A stretch of 55,571 nt of DNA from an uncultured Prevotellaceae bacterium (GCA_946406435.1 CAMJKP010000018.1:1-55571), one strand, 5' to 3'; shown: positions 41,819-51,203, counted from the first letter of the stretch. Notes: generated from the letters alone by a model not told the origin. Numbers and translations are program-made.

Positions 41819-42826
41819 TTAACTTTTCAAAGGCAAAATCACGCTAAACTCATCAGCCGTTTTTTCCACTCGTATCTTTTTGTCCATAAGCAATTGGAAA
41901 CGCTTCTCAAGATTCTTCAGTCCTGTGCCGTGAGTTACCTGCTTGAACATTTTCGGGAAGATCGGATTGCTCACAATCAACTCCTTATTCCCGTTCATGT
42001 GAACATGAATTTTCATTCTATGCTCACTATCAATCATGTTATGCACACCTACATTTTCAATCAAAGGAAGAAGAGCAAGTACAGGAATGCCATATTTCAG
42101 GCAGTCATCAGGAACATCAAACGTAGCATCCCACTTTCCTGCATATCTCACTTGCATAACCTCATTGAATGAGCGGGCAAAATCAAGTTCCTCTTCAAGC
42201 GTCACAATTCCCTTGTTCTCACTCTGAAGGATATATCTAAAGATATCACTCAAATGGTCTATGTAGCACAAAGCCGTTTTGTCGTCTTTTTTTCTCACCA
42301 AACTGCTTATGCCATTAAGTGCATTAAAGAAGAAATGCGGGTTTATCTGATTTGTAAGTGCTGTACACCTACTCTGCAGACTTTCCATTTTGAGCTGTTT
42401 AAGCTCTTCTTCTTTCTTCTTATGAATACGGTTGAGGTAGTCAGTATATCCAAGGAACAATCCAGTCACACACAATACGATAAACTGGAATGTGAGGATG
42501 ACAGTACGGCAATCGAATCCTGGGCAGATAAGCGTTGTGACTCCCTTGTAAACTCCAAAGACAAACAGCGTAAAGAGAACGTTGGATATGATACGAACCT
42601 TTATTGAATGTGTTTGGAGTACCTGCTGATTCATGCATAATGACAAAAAGATAAACACCCAAAACAACAGGAATCGTATCAAAGTGCTATTAATATAACT
42701 GCCTTTAACCTCCTCAGAAAGGTTATGCCAGTCCATATTAATAAAGAGTACATTAGGATAGCTGATAAAGATGGTGCAGACCAAGCTCAACAGCAGTATA
42801 TTTGATATATTTCGTTTATTATTCAT
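41819..42826 (-). CDS. LytS-family sensor histidine kinase
   Basis: 335 residues. Four hydrophobic segments in the first 130 residues, a linker coiled coil (NRIHKKKEEELKQLKMESLQ), then the His_kinase domain: ALTNQINPHFFFNALNGISS (phospho-His in NPHF, about 165), LLPLIENVGVHNMID (N box, with VHN where most have VKHG) and GTGLKNLEKRFQLL. Members usually pair with a LytTR response regulator; none is next to this gene, though AraC-type genes follow. Promoter TATATTTG at 42857-42850. Confidence 0.88.
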   Translation of the reverse strand: MNNKRNISNILLLSLVCTIFISYPNVLFINMDWHNLSEEVKGSYINSTLIRFLLFWVFIFLSLCMNQQVLQTHSIKVRIISNVLFTLFVFGVYKGVTTLICPGFDCRTVILTFQFIVLCVTGLFLGYTDYLNRIHKKKEEELKQLKMESLQSRCTALTNQINPHFFFNALNGISSLVRKKDDKTALCYIDHLSDIFRYILQSENKGIVTLEEELDFARSFNEVMQVRYAGKWDATFDVPDDCLKYGIPVLALLPLIENVGVHNMIDSEHRMKIHVHMNGNKELIVSNPIFPKMFKQVTHGTGLKNLEKRFQLLMDKKIRVEKTADEFSVILPLKS

Positions 42827-42849
42827 ATATATTTCTGCGTTTTAACATG

Positions 42850-42857
42850 CAAATATA
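42850..42857 (-). promoter_or_regulatory. -7 promoter element for the kinase gene
   Basis: Minus-strand TATATTTGC, 24 nt before the ATG. Confidence 0.55.
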
Positions 42858-43082
42858 CATCTTTTTTTCCATATACAATAATTATATATATAAAAAACGA
42901 AAAAAAACACCTTCATGCCGATTTCTGGCAGTAAGACTATAAATTCCTGATGCAAAAAGCCCACACAAACGCCTCATATTGAACATAACTGAAAAAATCA
43001 GCATCGTGACCTTGATTTTCTTTTTTATGCACGAAAAGCCAAAAAACAAATTGATATTATTGTTATTATCATAAATAATAAC
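42858..43082. other. AT-rich spacer without recognisable content
   Basis: No gene, repeat or clear hairpin seen; the minus frame at 42882-43121 is low-complexity. Confidence 0.5.
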
Positions 43083-43090
43083 TATCTTTG
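43083..43090 (+). promoter_or_regulatory. -7 promoter element for the first AraC gene
   Basis: TATCTTTGCACTCAGGAAAT. Confidence 0.7.
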
Positions 43091-43149
43091 CACTCAGGAA
43101 ATAGAGGAAAAAAGGCAACAAATATTATTCACTAATTATATATGTCATC

Positions 43150-43488
43150 ATGAGAAAAGAAGAAAAGGACTTCCTCAAGAAGGTAGAAAAGCTCGTCTAT
43201 GAACAGATGAAGGACAAGCATGTGAACTGTGATACTGTTTGCGAAAGTCTTGGCATTACAAACCAGAATCTTCGTCGCAAGATACTGGCCATCACAGGTC
43301 AGACTGGTGGTAAGTATCTGTTGACAATACGTTTGGATTACGCAAAGGAATTGTTGTCAACCGGAAAATACTCCATTGGACAGGTGGCTCTGAAATGCGG
43401 ATATGATGATGCGAACAACTTCAGTCGCACATTCAAGCGTGAAACTGGTCAGAAGCCAACTGAATATGCTGCAAACAATAAGAGATAA
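43150..43488 (+). CDS. AraC-family regulator, DNA-binding domain only (paralogue 1)
   Basis: 112 residues, consisting of just the two helix-turn-helix AraC domain: CDTVCESLGITNQNLRRKIL (first HTH) and SIGQVALKCGYDDANNFSRT with FKRETGQKPTEYA (second HTH). No ligand or receiver domain, so it probably acts with another protein or by dosage. A near copy of the same length lies at 44509-44847 (paralogue 2). Confidence 0.9.
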   Translation: MRKEEKDFLKKVEKLVYEQMKDKHVNCDTVCESLGITNQNLRRKILAITGQTGGKYLLTIRLDYAKELLSTGKYSIGQVALKCGYDDANNFSRTFKRETGQKPTEYAANNKR

Positions 43489-43492
43489 AAAA

Positions 43493-43526
43493 AAGACAAC
43501 TGAGAATCAATTTCTTCAGTTGTCTT
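43493..43526. terminator. Terminator between AraC and VanZ genes
   Basis: AAGACAACTGA pairs with TCAGTTGTCTT, T runs on both sides. Confidence 0.8.
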
Positions 43527-43541
43527 CTTTTTTTATCGTTT

Positions 43542-44108
43542 TTATATCGTTCCTGCTATTGCATTCTGATTATAATAATCGAATCTTATCTGACGGAAAG
43601 AATGGAGAATCCAAGGTGTAACTCTGTACAACAGATATCCAAACACGCCACCAACAGAGTTGTTCATTATGTCGTTTGTCTCGCAGAATCCGCACTTGAG
43701 AAGATATTGAGTTACTTCTATTGAGCAAGAAAGTGCCATTGACAGTAAGAATATCTTAATCAGCAGAGGACGCTTGAGGAATACTGAAGAGCAGAAACCT
43801 ACAGGTATGAACATCACGATGTTGAGTAATGACTCATAAAGCACATCCATTGTGAAATATTCGTTGTAGTTCCAGAAAGGAACGAACTCAACGCCTAATG
43901 CGCATGTAGAATCTCTGAATATAACAGTAGCACAAGCAAGTAATACCAGATATTCAATGTAAACCACTCCAAGCAGTCCTCTTAACTTAGTACGAATCAT
44001 CTTCCTGCGAGAGAAGATCCATATAGCCATGACACACAACACTACGAGAAGTATATCATACAACCACTGAGGGGCTGAAGCATAAACAAAACTAAGAATA
44101 TTATACAT
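43542..44108 (-). CDS. VanZ-like family membrane protein
   Basis: 188 residues from ATG 44108; a start 28 codons upstream would translate a second promoter-like leader. Four to five membrane helices (LLVVLCVMAIWIF, GVVYIEYLVLLACATVIF, LLNIVMFIPVGFCSS, IFLLSMALSCSIEVTQYLL) with the VanZ signature NIVMFIPVG..., SIEVTQ and NDIMNNSVGGVFGYLL. Some family members give low teicoplanin tolerance in Gram-positives; in Bacteroidota the role is unknown. It sits convergent between the two AraC paralogues. Confidence 0.88.
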   Translation of the reverse strand: MYNILSFVYASAPQWLYDILLVVLCVMAIWIFSRRKMIRTKLRGLLGVVYIEYLVLLACATVIFRDSTCALGVEFVPFWNYNEYFTMDVLYESLLNIVMFIPVGFCSSVFLKRPLLIKIFLLSMALSCSIEVTQYLLKCGFCETNDIMNNSVGGVFGYLLYRVTPWILHSFRQIRFDYYNQNAIAGTI

Positions 44109-44468
44109 AAGAAAATACGTTTTATTATTTTTACTTTCGCCTATACGGGCGGTTACCCTTTCTTGTTTTCCGAGTGCAAAGTGCAAAAACATCTTCGCGC
44201 TCAGGAAAGAGGTTTGTTTCTATTTCCGAGTGCAAAGTTATATTGTTTTTTCCAAACTCAAGCATAAATACGGAAAAAACGACCAATTTTTATAAAACCT
44301 TTCACACTTTAAACACTTGTTTGTAATAATGTCACTTATCTGTTAAAAACCTTCAATTCTATCCCTTATAATCATGCAAAAAAGGCCTAATTTACTCAAA
44401 ATCAGTATTTATTTTATCAAAAAGAACAAAAAAACAAGGAAAAAATCTTGTTTTTATCAAAAAAATAC
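44109..44468. promoter_or_regulatory. Leader and promoter region of VanZ and second AraC gene
   Basis: Minus promoter TAACTTTG (44240-44233) starts a leader with CTCGGAAA/TTTCCTGAG hairpin and a second, weaker 'CTTTGCACTCGGAAA' word (about 44185-44165). The rest, 44241-44468, is AT-rich toward the AraC promoter. Confidence 0.55.
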
Positions 44469-44476
44469 TATCTTTG
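44469..44476 (+). promoter_or_regulatory. -7 promoter element for the second AraC gene
   Basis: TATCTTTGC; ATG 33 nt downstream. Confidence 0.65.
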
Positions 44477-44508
44477 CAACCATCATAACCCCTAATTTCT
44501 ATATTACA

Positions 44509-44847
44509 ATGAAAAAGGAAGATAGAGAATTTCTCAAGCGAGTGGAAAAACTCGTCTATGAGCAGATGAAGCAAAAGCACGTAAACTGTGACACAGTTTG
44601 CGAGAGCTTAGGTATGACGAATCAGAGCCTCCGTCGCAAAATCCTTGCAATAACCGGTCAGACAGGAGGTAAGTATCTTTTGACCATACGCATGAAATAT
44701 GCCAAGGAGTTATTGGCAAAGGGAAGATATGCCATTGGGCAGGTTGCTATGAAATGCGGATATGACGATGCTAACAACTTCAGCCGCACTTTCAAACGTG
44801 AAGTTGGCTTGAAACCAAGCGAATATGCAGAAAGCCGTAAGAAATAA
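44509..44847 (+). CDS. AraC-family regulator, DNA-binding domain only (paralogue 2)
   Basis: 112 residues from ATG 44509; the open frame to 44374 includes the promoter and is not translated. Same two-HTH layout and same length as the gene at 43150, with most residues identical, including EKLVYEQMK-KHVNCDTVCESLG and KCGYDDANNFSRTFKRE. A recent duplication around the VanZ gene. DUF2461 follows 58 nt later. Confidence 0.9.
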   Translation: MKKEDREFLKRVEKLVYEQMKQKHVNCDTVCESLGMTNQSLRRKILAITGQTGGKYLLTIRMKYAKELLAKGRYAIGQVAMKCGYDDANNFSRTFKREVGLKPSEYAESRKK

Positions 44848-44905
44848 CGATACTTTCAACAAGGCTATACCTGTTCAGGATTACAACAAAACCCAAATAT
44901 AAATA

Positions 44906-45595
44906 ATGAAAGAAATACTACAGTTTCTGCGCGACCTATCGTGCAACAATAACAAGGAGTGGTTTACAGCAAACAAGGACAGGTATCAGAAAGTACAAGC
45001 CAAATGGTACGACTTCTGCGAACAACTGATATGCGAGGTAGGTAAATATGATAGTGACATAGCACGTCTTACAATCAAGGACTGCACCTACCGCATCTAT
45101 CGCGACACACGTTTCAGCAAAGACAAGACACCTTACAAAACTCATTTCGGGGTATTCCTTGCCCCAGGAGGAAAGAAATCCATGCACGCCGGTTATTACT
45201 TCCATGTAGGAACTGGCGGTGGTAATTCATATCCTGAAGCACATATGCTTGCTTCAGGAAATTATTGTTATGACAGTAAGACCGTCAAGGTATTGCGTGA
45301 GGATATAAGCGACGGCTGGGAAGAGTTCAGCAAGAATGTATTGCAGAAGGCTGATCCCTCATTCTTCGTTGACATGGACGGAGCCTTGAAAAAGGTTCCT
45401 AAGGAATATCCTGCAGATGCTCCATACGCCGACTTCATGCGTCTGAAGAGCTATTGCCTAATGCAATACGTCGATGACAAGTTCATCACCTCCCCCGACC
45501 TCGTAAAGCGCGTAGCCGAATTGTTCCGCACCACAAAGCCATTCAATGACTATGTGAATCGTGCTGTTGACTATGTTCTGGAAGAACAGGATTGA
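44906..45595 (+). CDS. DUF2461 family protein
   Basis: 229 residues. FLRDLSCNNNKEWFTANKDRY at the start, YRIYRDTRFSKDKTPYKTHFG (about 61-81) and GYYFHVGTGG...GGNSYPEAHMLASG are the conserved DUF2461 (TIGR02453) words. Function unknown; widespread in bacteria and fungi. Probably read through from the AraC paralogue 2. Ends before the GGGACTTACATAGGAGTTAT repeat at 45643. Confidence 0.92.
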   Translation: MKEILQFLRDLSCNNNKEWFTANKDRYQKVQAKWYDFCEQLICEVGKYDSDIARLTIKDCTYRIYRDTRFSKDKTPYKTHFGVFLAPGGKKSMHAGYYFHVGTGGGNSYPEAHMLASGNYCYDSKTVKVLREDISDGWEEFSKNVLQKADPSFFVDMDGALKKVPKEYPADAPYADFMRLKSYCLMQYVDDKFITSPDLVKRVAELFRTTKPFNDYVNRAVDYVLEEQD

Positions 45596-45642
45596 CAGCA
45601 ATAAGAAAATCCCTTATAACATCCTTCATCCGCCCATGTAGA

Positions 45643-45679
45643 AATGGGACTTACATAGGAGTTATAAGGGATTTACTTT
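45643..45679. repeat. GGGACTTACATAGGAGTTAT-type repeat, copy 4
   Basis: Units GGGACTTACATAGGAGTTAT and AAGGGATTTAC; same family as the three other intergenic arrays. Confidence 0.5.
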
Positions 45680-45755
45680 GGACCTACCATCCTGTATCTT
45701 AACAGAATGTTCCGATCCTGCAATATTGGAAATTGTCAGAAACCAATACCGATGT

Positions 45756-48131
45756 TTAGCGAACGGTATTTGTTACCACGACCTTCCTGCCATTGTGTAT
45801 GTATATACCATTGGTAGGATTTTTCACCACTTGACCATTGAGATTGTAGTATCTGCCATCAGCTGATGCTCCTACATTCTGGGCAACATATTCAATACCA
45901 GTAGAACCTTCACTTGGAACGAGCCATACGCCACTCACCTTCAGACTGTTGTTCCAGTCAACCTTCAGTACATGCAGATGAACGAAGTCATCAACACGCT
46001 TTTCGTTTGATGATGTCAGCTTTGTCTTGAAATCATCCAGAGGTATTACGATACACTTCAGCTCATTGTCCCAATACCTGTCGTTTTCATTGAATGAAAC
46101 CTTTATCTCCTTCCATTGCCCATGAGCAACAAGTCGGTTGGCAAGTAGTCGCAGATTGTTACCCTTTCCCTTGATGATAATCTTATCGTAGTTGCTGATG
46201 TCGGCATAGTCATCATGATCCACATTCACGAATCCAGCCACAGCAACACCACTTCCTGCCTCCTGCTTCACATTCCAGTCAACATTGCCAGGCGTTTCAA
46301 ACAACACATTTGAGTCCTTGCCAGTACCATCCCACTTGTGGAAGAATGATGCCGTCAGAGGTACCCATTCAGCCAAAGGCTCAAAGTCATCAATCTCGAA
46401 TGTATTCTCTATCATCGACATTACCAAGGATGACCTTTGGGGAAAATATTGCTCATGAAGGCGCTTACGTTCTGCCATATACGTACCGTCAACCGTATAG
46501 AGCTCACCCTGAGTCAGATAAGGGTGCACATCCCTGCGATAGTCTCCCCATCGCGCAGCCTCTGCGTAAAGGGCAGTTGAGATTGTATTATAAAGACTGT
46601 CCCATACTTCCTCTGTGCTCTTTGCACCAAGCATGCCATCGTCAGCAAGAAGCTCTTTTGCACGTTCCATGTATTTCATGAAAAAATGTTTATTCTCCAT
46701 CAGGTGATTGAAGATACCCGTAGGACTCTCATCACCGCTATTCTTTGTCAACACATTCTCGTAAGGGTTGTCTATGATGATTTCCGAATCCCAGCAAAGG
46801 AACCTGAAGCCCTGACTCTCCTCGCCTTTTCTCCTTATGGCATACCAGTTATGATGATCCCAGTCCGTGTTGCCGGCATACTGATTTATAAGCATATAGT
46901 CGATGAAGTTGTCAATATCGAGCAGTACTTCTTGTGAAGGATCGTCATTTCCTTCTGCATCTTTACCCTGAAGCTGGTTGTAATATACGTCATCAGAGGC
47001 TTTAGCGGCGGTTTCAACCATCTTTGCCCATGCTTCCAAGTCACCCTCAGAAGCCTCGATGTGGTTACCTCCCTCCTCCTCTATCTTTATCACGTCAATA
47101 TCCTCTTTCTTGCCTCCGAGATGATCCTTACCATATTGGTCGTCAACTCTCTCGGCAATGTTGTACAGTCCCCAGTACATACCGTTCAGGAATACATGGA
47201 CATACAGGGCGTTAACACTTGTCCATCCTATCTTACGCTGTATTCTCCTCGCCCACACGTCACGGGTATATTGCGCCTTCTGACGGTTAGACTCCATCCA
47301 ATGCTGCCAACTGTTGCCGAAATGGCATCTTAGCACCAACTGATTGTATTTCTCCGATTCATCCTCGTCAAAGAGCGGATATTTCAGCGTCTTCTCTCCA
47401 TACTCCTTCTTGAACACAAGACGAAACGAGTGCTTCGGATTTTTCTCAGCAAGACGACCATGACCGCCATGAAGCCGCAATCCACATGTTACGGAGAAAT
47501 CATGGTCACAACCAAACAGCTCAGCACTAACAGGACGCGTCCAGCCATTTCCCGTAGGATCACCGACAGGAGGCCCTGTAAATATGTATATACCGCCTTT
47601 CTCCTCATCAGCCTCATGGCTGAACAGGTAATCCCTGTCAGTAACAATACTGAGAACCGGGATAGAGAGCAAGCCCGCTTTTATCTTTTCAGCAAGAACA
47701 GGATCACCAGCCATCTCCTGATCCATACCATAGTCGGCAGGAGCTACGCCAAACGCCTCGGTGAAAGCGCCCCACTCTTGTGGATAGCCTTCCGGAGCAT
47801 CTGACTGATGCAGCACATCATCAAGAAACAGGTATGTCGCCGTTGCTATATTAGAAAGAAGTCCCTCTGCACCAACCACAGCGGTTCTTACAACCGTAGT
47901 TCCCTTTATCGTTATCGGCTCTGTGTAAAGCGCACTCTCTGCCGTAGGAGCACTACCGTCGAGCGTATAGCGTATTGCAGCGCCTTCGGCAACAAGGCTC
48001 TCGTTGTCTGTAATAGTCAGTTCAAATGGTTTGTCGTAGAATCCATGTTTCTGGCTCAGTTGTAGATTTTGCGCAATAGCCGATATGCCCACAACAAGGA
48101 GCAAGGCTACAGATAGTAGATTTTTTTTCAT
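45756..48131 (-). CDS. Exported CotH-family protein with chitobiase-like N-terminal domain
   Basis: 791 residues from ATG 48131 (signal peptide LLSVALLLVVGISAIAQ); the 18 codons upstream belong to the leader. Domains: a chitobiase/beta-hexosaminidase C-terminal-like beta domain (about 40-100, IRYTLDGSAPTAESALYTEP), CotH kinase-like domain (about 170-580) with LRLHGGHGR, YWGLYNIAERVDD and FLCWDSEII (Asp near 447), a beta-sandwich (about 600-745) and a C-terminal YYNLNGQVVKNPTNGIYIHN tail typical of Prevotella secreted proteins. CotH proteins can phosphorylate surface proteins. Promoter TACTTTTG at 48252-48245. Confidence 0.88.
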   Translation of the reverse strand: MKKNLLSVALLLVVGISAIAQNLQLSQKHGFYDKPFELTITDNESLVAEGAAIRYTLDGSAPTAESALYTEPITIKGTTVVRTAVVGAEGLLSNIATATYLFLDDVLHQSDAPEGYPQEWGAFTEAFGVAPADYGMDQEMAGDPVLAEKIKAGLLSIPVLSIVTDRDYLFSHEADEEKGGIYIFTGPPVGDPTGNGWTRPVSAELFGCDHDFSVTCGLRLHGGHGRLAEKNPKHSFRLVFKKEYGEKTLKYPLFDEDESEKYNQLVLRCHFGNSWQHWMESNRQKAQYTRDVWARRIQRKIGWTSVNALYVHVFLNGMYWGLYNIAERVDDQYGKDHLGGKKEDIDVIKIEEEGGNHIEASEGDLEAWAKMVETAAKASDDVYYNQLQGKDAEGNDDPSQEVLLDIDNFIDYMLINQYAGNTDWDHHNWYAIRRKGEESQGFRFLCWDSEIIIDNPYENVLTKNSGDESPTGIFNHLMENKHFFMKYMERAKELLADDGMLGAKSTEEVWDSLYNTISTALYAEAARWGDYRRDVHPYLTQGELYTVDGTYMAERKRLHEQYFPQRSSLVMSMIENTFEIDDFEPLAEWVPLTASFFHKWDGTGKDSNVLFETPGNVDWNVKQEAGSGVAVAGFVNVDHDDYADISNYDKIIIKGKGNNLRLLANRLVAHGQWKEIKVSFNENDRYWDNELKCIVIPLDDFKTKLTSSNEKRVDDFVHLHVLKVDWNNSLKVSGVWLVPSEGSTGIEYVAQNVGASADGRYYNLNGQVVKNPTNGIYIHNGRKVVVTNTVR

Positions 48132-48244
48132 AAAATCGTTTTTTGTTACAGGTAAGATGTTCACATCGAAATGTGAAATACACAATGTGATAGAATAATA
48201 TTGTTTTAATTCCTAAAAAAATTGTTTTTTAAACTTTCCAAGTG

Positions 48245-48252
48245 CAAAAGTA
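48245..48252 (-). promoter_or_regulatory. -7 promoter element for the CotH gene
   Basis: Minus-strand TACTTTTGC. Confidence 0.55.
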
Positions 48253-48365
48253 CAAAAAAAATTGAAATAAACGAAAAAACATCGTGTTTTTTTGATTTAC
48301 CGCCTCTTACACGCAACATTAATTATATAGAACCCAAAATATTTGGCGTTCTGCGAGAAAATAAG

Positions 48366-48373
48366 TAACTTTG
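48366..48373 (+). promoter_or_regulatory. -7 promoter element for tcdA
   Basis: TAACTTTGCACTCGTCAATA; it lies inside the open frame that begins at 48343, proving a later start. Confidence 0.7.
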
Positions 48374-48429
48374 CACTCGTCAATAAAAAAGGACTTCTTT
48401 ACGAAGAAGCATTCGTCAACAAAAATAAC

Positions 48430-49299
48430 ATGTCGGAAAATATAACAAGGATGGAGCGTGGCATACAGCGCCGTACCGAATTGCTATTGGGCAACGAGAA
48501 CCTATCACGTATTCAGAAAGCAAAGGTGCTTATCTTTGGCTTAGGAGGCGTAGGCTCATGGTGCGCAGAGGCTTTGGTGCGTAGCGGCATCCGCCATATC
48601 ACCATTGTGGACTCTGACCGCGTATGCGTAACCAACTGCAACCGCCAGCTTATGGCAACGACAAAGACTATCGGTCAGGTGAAGGTTGAGGCATTACGCA
48701 CACGTCTGCTCGAAATTAATCCCGACGCTGAAATCGAAGCGTTGCAGAAGATATACGACGCAACTACCGCAGAGTCATTCCACATGGAAGACTACGATTT
48801 CATAATTGACGCTATAGACTCGCTTTCCGCAAAAGCCGACCTAATACTCCGTGCAACAAGCCTTCCTGAGCATATCACATTCATATCATCAATGGGTGCA
48901 GCCCTACGCACAGACCCGTTTATGGTCAGAAAGGCGGAGTTCTGGAAGGTTAAGGGAGATCCATTGGCTCGCGCTATCAGGAAGAAGTTCAAGCACAACA
49001 AGGTATCTCCTGCAAGGAAGTTCCAATGCGTGTATAGCGAAGAGAAGCCTATGGAGAACAAGGGCGAGAATCACGCTTGCGGTACTGGAGGCTGCTTATG
49101 TCCAAAGGCAAAGCTGCTGAGCGGTGAACGCGGTACGGACACAGCCGTATATGATGCTCCTGGCGACCAGCGCCTCGTAGAGCACGAATGGTGTTCCTCA
49201 AAAGCTCAGATCAACGGCTCTCTATGCCACATCACCTCTATCTTCGGAATGTCAATAGCTGGTATGGTTATCAATAAGATTATAGGTGTTGGAGATTAG
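48430..49299 (+). CDS. tcdA: tRNA threonylcarbamoyladenosine dehydratase (ThiF/E1-like)
   Basis: 289 residues from ATG 48430. N-terminal RRTELLLG, then VLIFGLGGVGSWCAEALVRSG (nucleotide loop), ITIVDSDRVCVTNCNRQL, YDFIIDAIDSLSAK and VYSEEKP, as in the TcdA/CsdL branch of the ThiF family. It cyclises t6A to ct6A at position 37 of ANN-decoding tRNAs. A CxxxGGCxCP stretch (CGTGGCLCP) is present near residue 215 in the insertion region. greA follows 56 nt downstream. Confidence 0.92.
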   Translation: MSENITRMERGIQRRTELLLGNENLSRIQKAKVLIFGLGGVGSWCAEALVRSGIRHITIVDSDRVCVTNCNRQLMATTKTIGQVKVEALRTRLLEINPDAEIEALQKIYDATTAESFHMEDYDFIIDAIDSLSAKADLILRATSLPEHITFISSMGAALRTDPFMVRKAEFWKVKGDPLARAIRKKFKHNKVSPARKFQCVYSEEKPMENKGENHACGTGGCLCPKAKLLSGERGTDTAVYDAPGDQRLVEHEWCSSKAQINGSLCHITSIFGMSIAGMVINKIIGVGD

Positions 49300-49355
49300 G
49301 TGTTAGGTGTTGGCGCCAGATGTTAATTGTTAATTATTAATTGTTAATTGTCAGA

Positions 49356-49820
49356 ATGGAATATATGTCTCAGGAAGGCTACGACAAGCTTGTAGCCGAA
49401 TTACAGGAAATGATAAACGTTGAGTTGCCAAGAGTCAAGGATGCTATTGCAGAGGCTCGTGACAAGGGCGATCTCAGCGAGAACTTCGAGTATCATGCAG
49501 CCAAGCGCGAGCAAGGCAAACTGTTAAGCAGAATAAGCTACAAGCAGAAGATTCTGGAGAACGCAAGGGTCATTGATGCCTCTGTTCTCGGAAATGACAC
49601 CGTAGGACTTCTCCGCACGGTGGAGATGACCAACCTCGGCAATAATGCAAAGATGACTTATACCATCGTGAATCCCCACGAGGCTAATCTCAAAGAGGGC
49701 AAGATATCAATCAAGTCACCTATTGCCGAAGCTCTGTTAGGCAAGAAAATAGGTGAAACAGTTGAAGCCAAAGTTCCTTCTGGAGTTCTCAAACTAAGGA
49801 TTGACAACATCACGTTATAA
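49356..49820 (+). CDS. greA: Transcription elongation factor GreA
   Basis: 154 residues from ATG 49356. N-terminal coiled coil (VAELQEMINVELPRVKDAIA, DKGDLSENFEYHAAKREQGK) with the acidic D-x-x-E tip that enters the RNA polymerase secondary channel, and a C-terminal FKBP-like domain (VNPHEANLKEGKISIKSPIA). Stimulates cleavage of backtracked RNA. Terminator immediately after. Confidence 0.95.
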   Translation: MEYMSQEGYDKLVAELQEMINVELPRVKDAIAEARDKGDLSENFEYHAAKREQGKLLSRISYKQKILENARVIDASVLGNDTVGLLRTVEMTNLGNNAKMTYTIVNPHEANLKEGKISIKSPIAEALLGKKIGETVEAKVPSGVLKLRIDNITL

Positions 49821-49824
49821 ACAG

Positions 49825-49859
49825 CAAGAAGGCCCGCAATCGCGAGCCTTCTTGTTTTT
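49825..49859 (+). terminator. Terminator of greA
   Basis: CAAGAAGGC (49825-49833) pairs with GCCTTCTTG (49846-49854), then TTTTTTT. Confidence 0.85.
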
Positions 49860-49874
49860 TTATACCTCCAAACC

Positions 49875-50975
49875 TTACATATAGTTGTACTTTAATTTGA
49901 GATGATAACGCTTTGAATCATAAGTTATTGCCATATTCCCTTCTTTGATATCATCAAGAGGACTAAGCGATAACGCCACATGCCCCATTGTCCTACGCAG
50001 ATTTATCTCCACGCAAGGATGAAGAAGGAAACCGTCAGCATCGTCCTTTGCCACAATCATCATATCAACACCGAAACGTATATCTGAGATTGCAGATTCC
50101 TTAGGCAACACAGAGAACATATTGCTAAGCTCTTTCTCAAGACGTGCGGTAATCTCATCAAGAAGCTCAAGCGACACGTATTTACTCATAATATCACGCT
50201 TAACAGCCTCCGTGGCAAGGAGATTACCCGTATATGCTCCGTTCTGCGTCTGGAAAAGCGACAATCCAAGATAATACACCCTTCCATTCGCATCACGACG
50301 GAACTCCATACCAAAGTCCTTAACATTATTATAAAGAGGCTCAATCATCACTCCTCCCTGAAGACGGATTACATTATTCACCCAGTTAAGGGCATTCTCT
50401 GTCAGCTCTCCATTCTGGAAATATCTCACCCCTCGCCCACTCGAACTCCAAGGCGCCTTTACAACTATATTAGCATTACTTTGTAAGCGTTCCGAAAAAG
50501 AATGATAGTCAGTAATATAAATACTTTCTCCGCAAGTTTTACTTTCAAGGCCTTTTCGCACATTTTCGAGAATGTTTGTAGTGCATTTTCTATTGGAAAG
50601 AAGCCTTATTTCCTGCACCGCATCCTTGCTCGGAAGAAGGTCTTCAGGCACACCTACAGAGAGCAGTTGAAAACGTATTGCAAGGTCCCATCCCCAAGGG
50701 TCAATAGCCGAGGGAATACAGGAACTGAGCACATGGGCTATCTGCTCCATTGTACAGAACTCCACAGCAGGCTTCCTTTCCGCCTTCAGCCTACGATAGG
50801 CCGACTCTGCAAAATCTATGTCATCGACAATCACCACATCACCCTCATTCGACCATAGTGCAGGCAGATAACACAAATCACTTCGCAAAAGCCTGCCGGC
50901 ATGAGGAGCTGTGAAACGTTCCATGTTAGAAGCGAGGGCAATATCGTGTTCCGGATTGAAAATTCTTATTGTCAT
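49875..50975 (-). CDS. ATP-grasp-like protein, conserved in Bacteroidota
   Basis: 366 residues. IVVKAPWSSSGRGVRYF (about 170-186) is an ATP-grasp glycine-rich loop, GVMIEPLYNNVKDFGMEF follows, and LLHPCVEINLRRTMGHVAL near the end gives the Mg-binding E-x-N. The N-terminal half (FNPEHDIALASN..., FTAPHAGRLLRSDLCYLPALW) is specific to this group. ATP-grasp enzymes ligate carboxylates to amines or thiols; substrate unknown. Promoter TATCTTTG at 51099-51092. Confidence 0.75.
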   Translation of the reverse strand: MTIRIFNPEHDIALASNMERFTAPHAGRLLRSDLCYLPALWSNEGDVVIVDDIDFAESAYRRLKAERKPAVEFCTMEQIAHVLSSCIPSAIDPWGWDLAIRFQLLSVGVPEDLLPSKDAVQEIRLLSNRKCTTNILENVRKGLESKTCGESIYITDYHSFSERLQSNANIVVKAPWSSSGRGVRYFQNGELTENALNWVNNVIRLQGGVMIEPLYNNVKDFGMEFRRDANGRVYYLGLSLFQTQNGAYTGNLLATEAVKRDIMSKYVSLELLDEITARLEKELSNMFSVLPKESAISDIRFGVDMMIVAKDDADGFLLHPCVEINLRRTMGHVALSLSPLDDIKEGNMAITYDSKRYHLKLKYNYM

Positions 50976-51091
50976 TCAGTTAATTTACAATTTACAAATC
51001 GATTTTGTCTAATGACAAATGACTAATGGTTGAAGACCTCAGACTTTCAACCTTCGACTTTTGACCTTAGACCTTTGACCTTTTTTCTCCG

Positions 51092-51099
51092 CAAAGATA
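51092..51099 (-). promoter_or_regulatory. -7 promoter element for the ATP-grasp-like gene
   Basis: Minus-strand TATCTTTGC; the leader contains TTTGACC-type simple repeats. Confidence 0.55.
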
Positions 51100-51195
51100 C
51101 GGAAAAATATCGTATATTTCAACCTACAACTGCTAAAAAATGTAAAAAAGACATACTTTTTGCCACCTTGACTTTGCAATTTGCAAAAATATGAG

Positions 51196-51203
51196 TACTT
51201 TTG
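51196..51203 (+). promoter_or_regulatory. -7 promoter element for the AAA ATPase gene
   Basis: TACTTTTGC, about 48 nt before the ATG. Confidence 0.6.
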
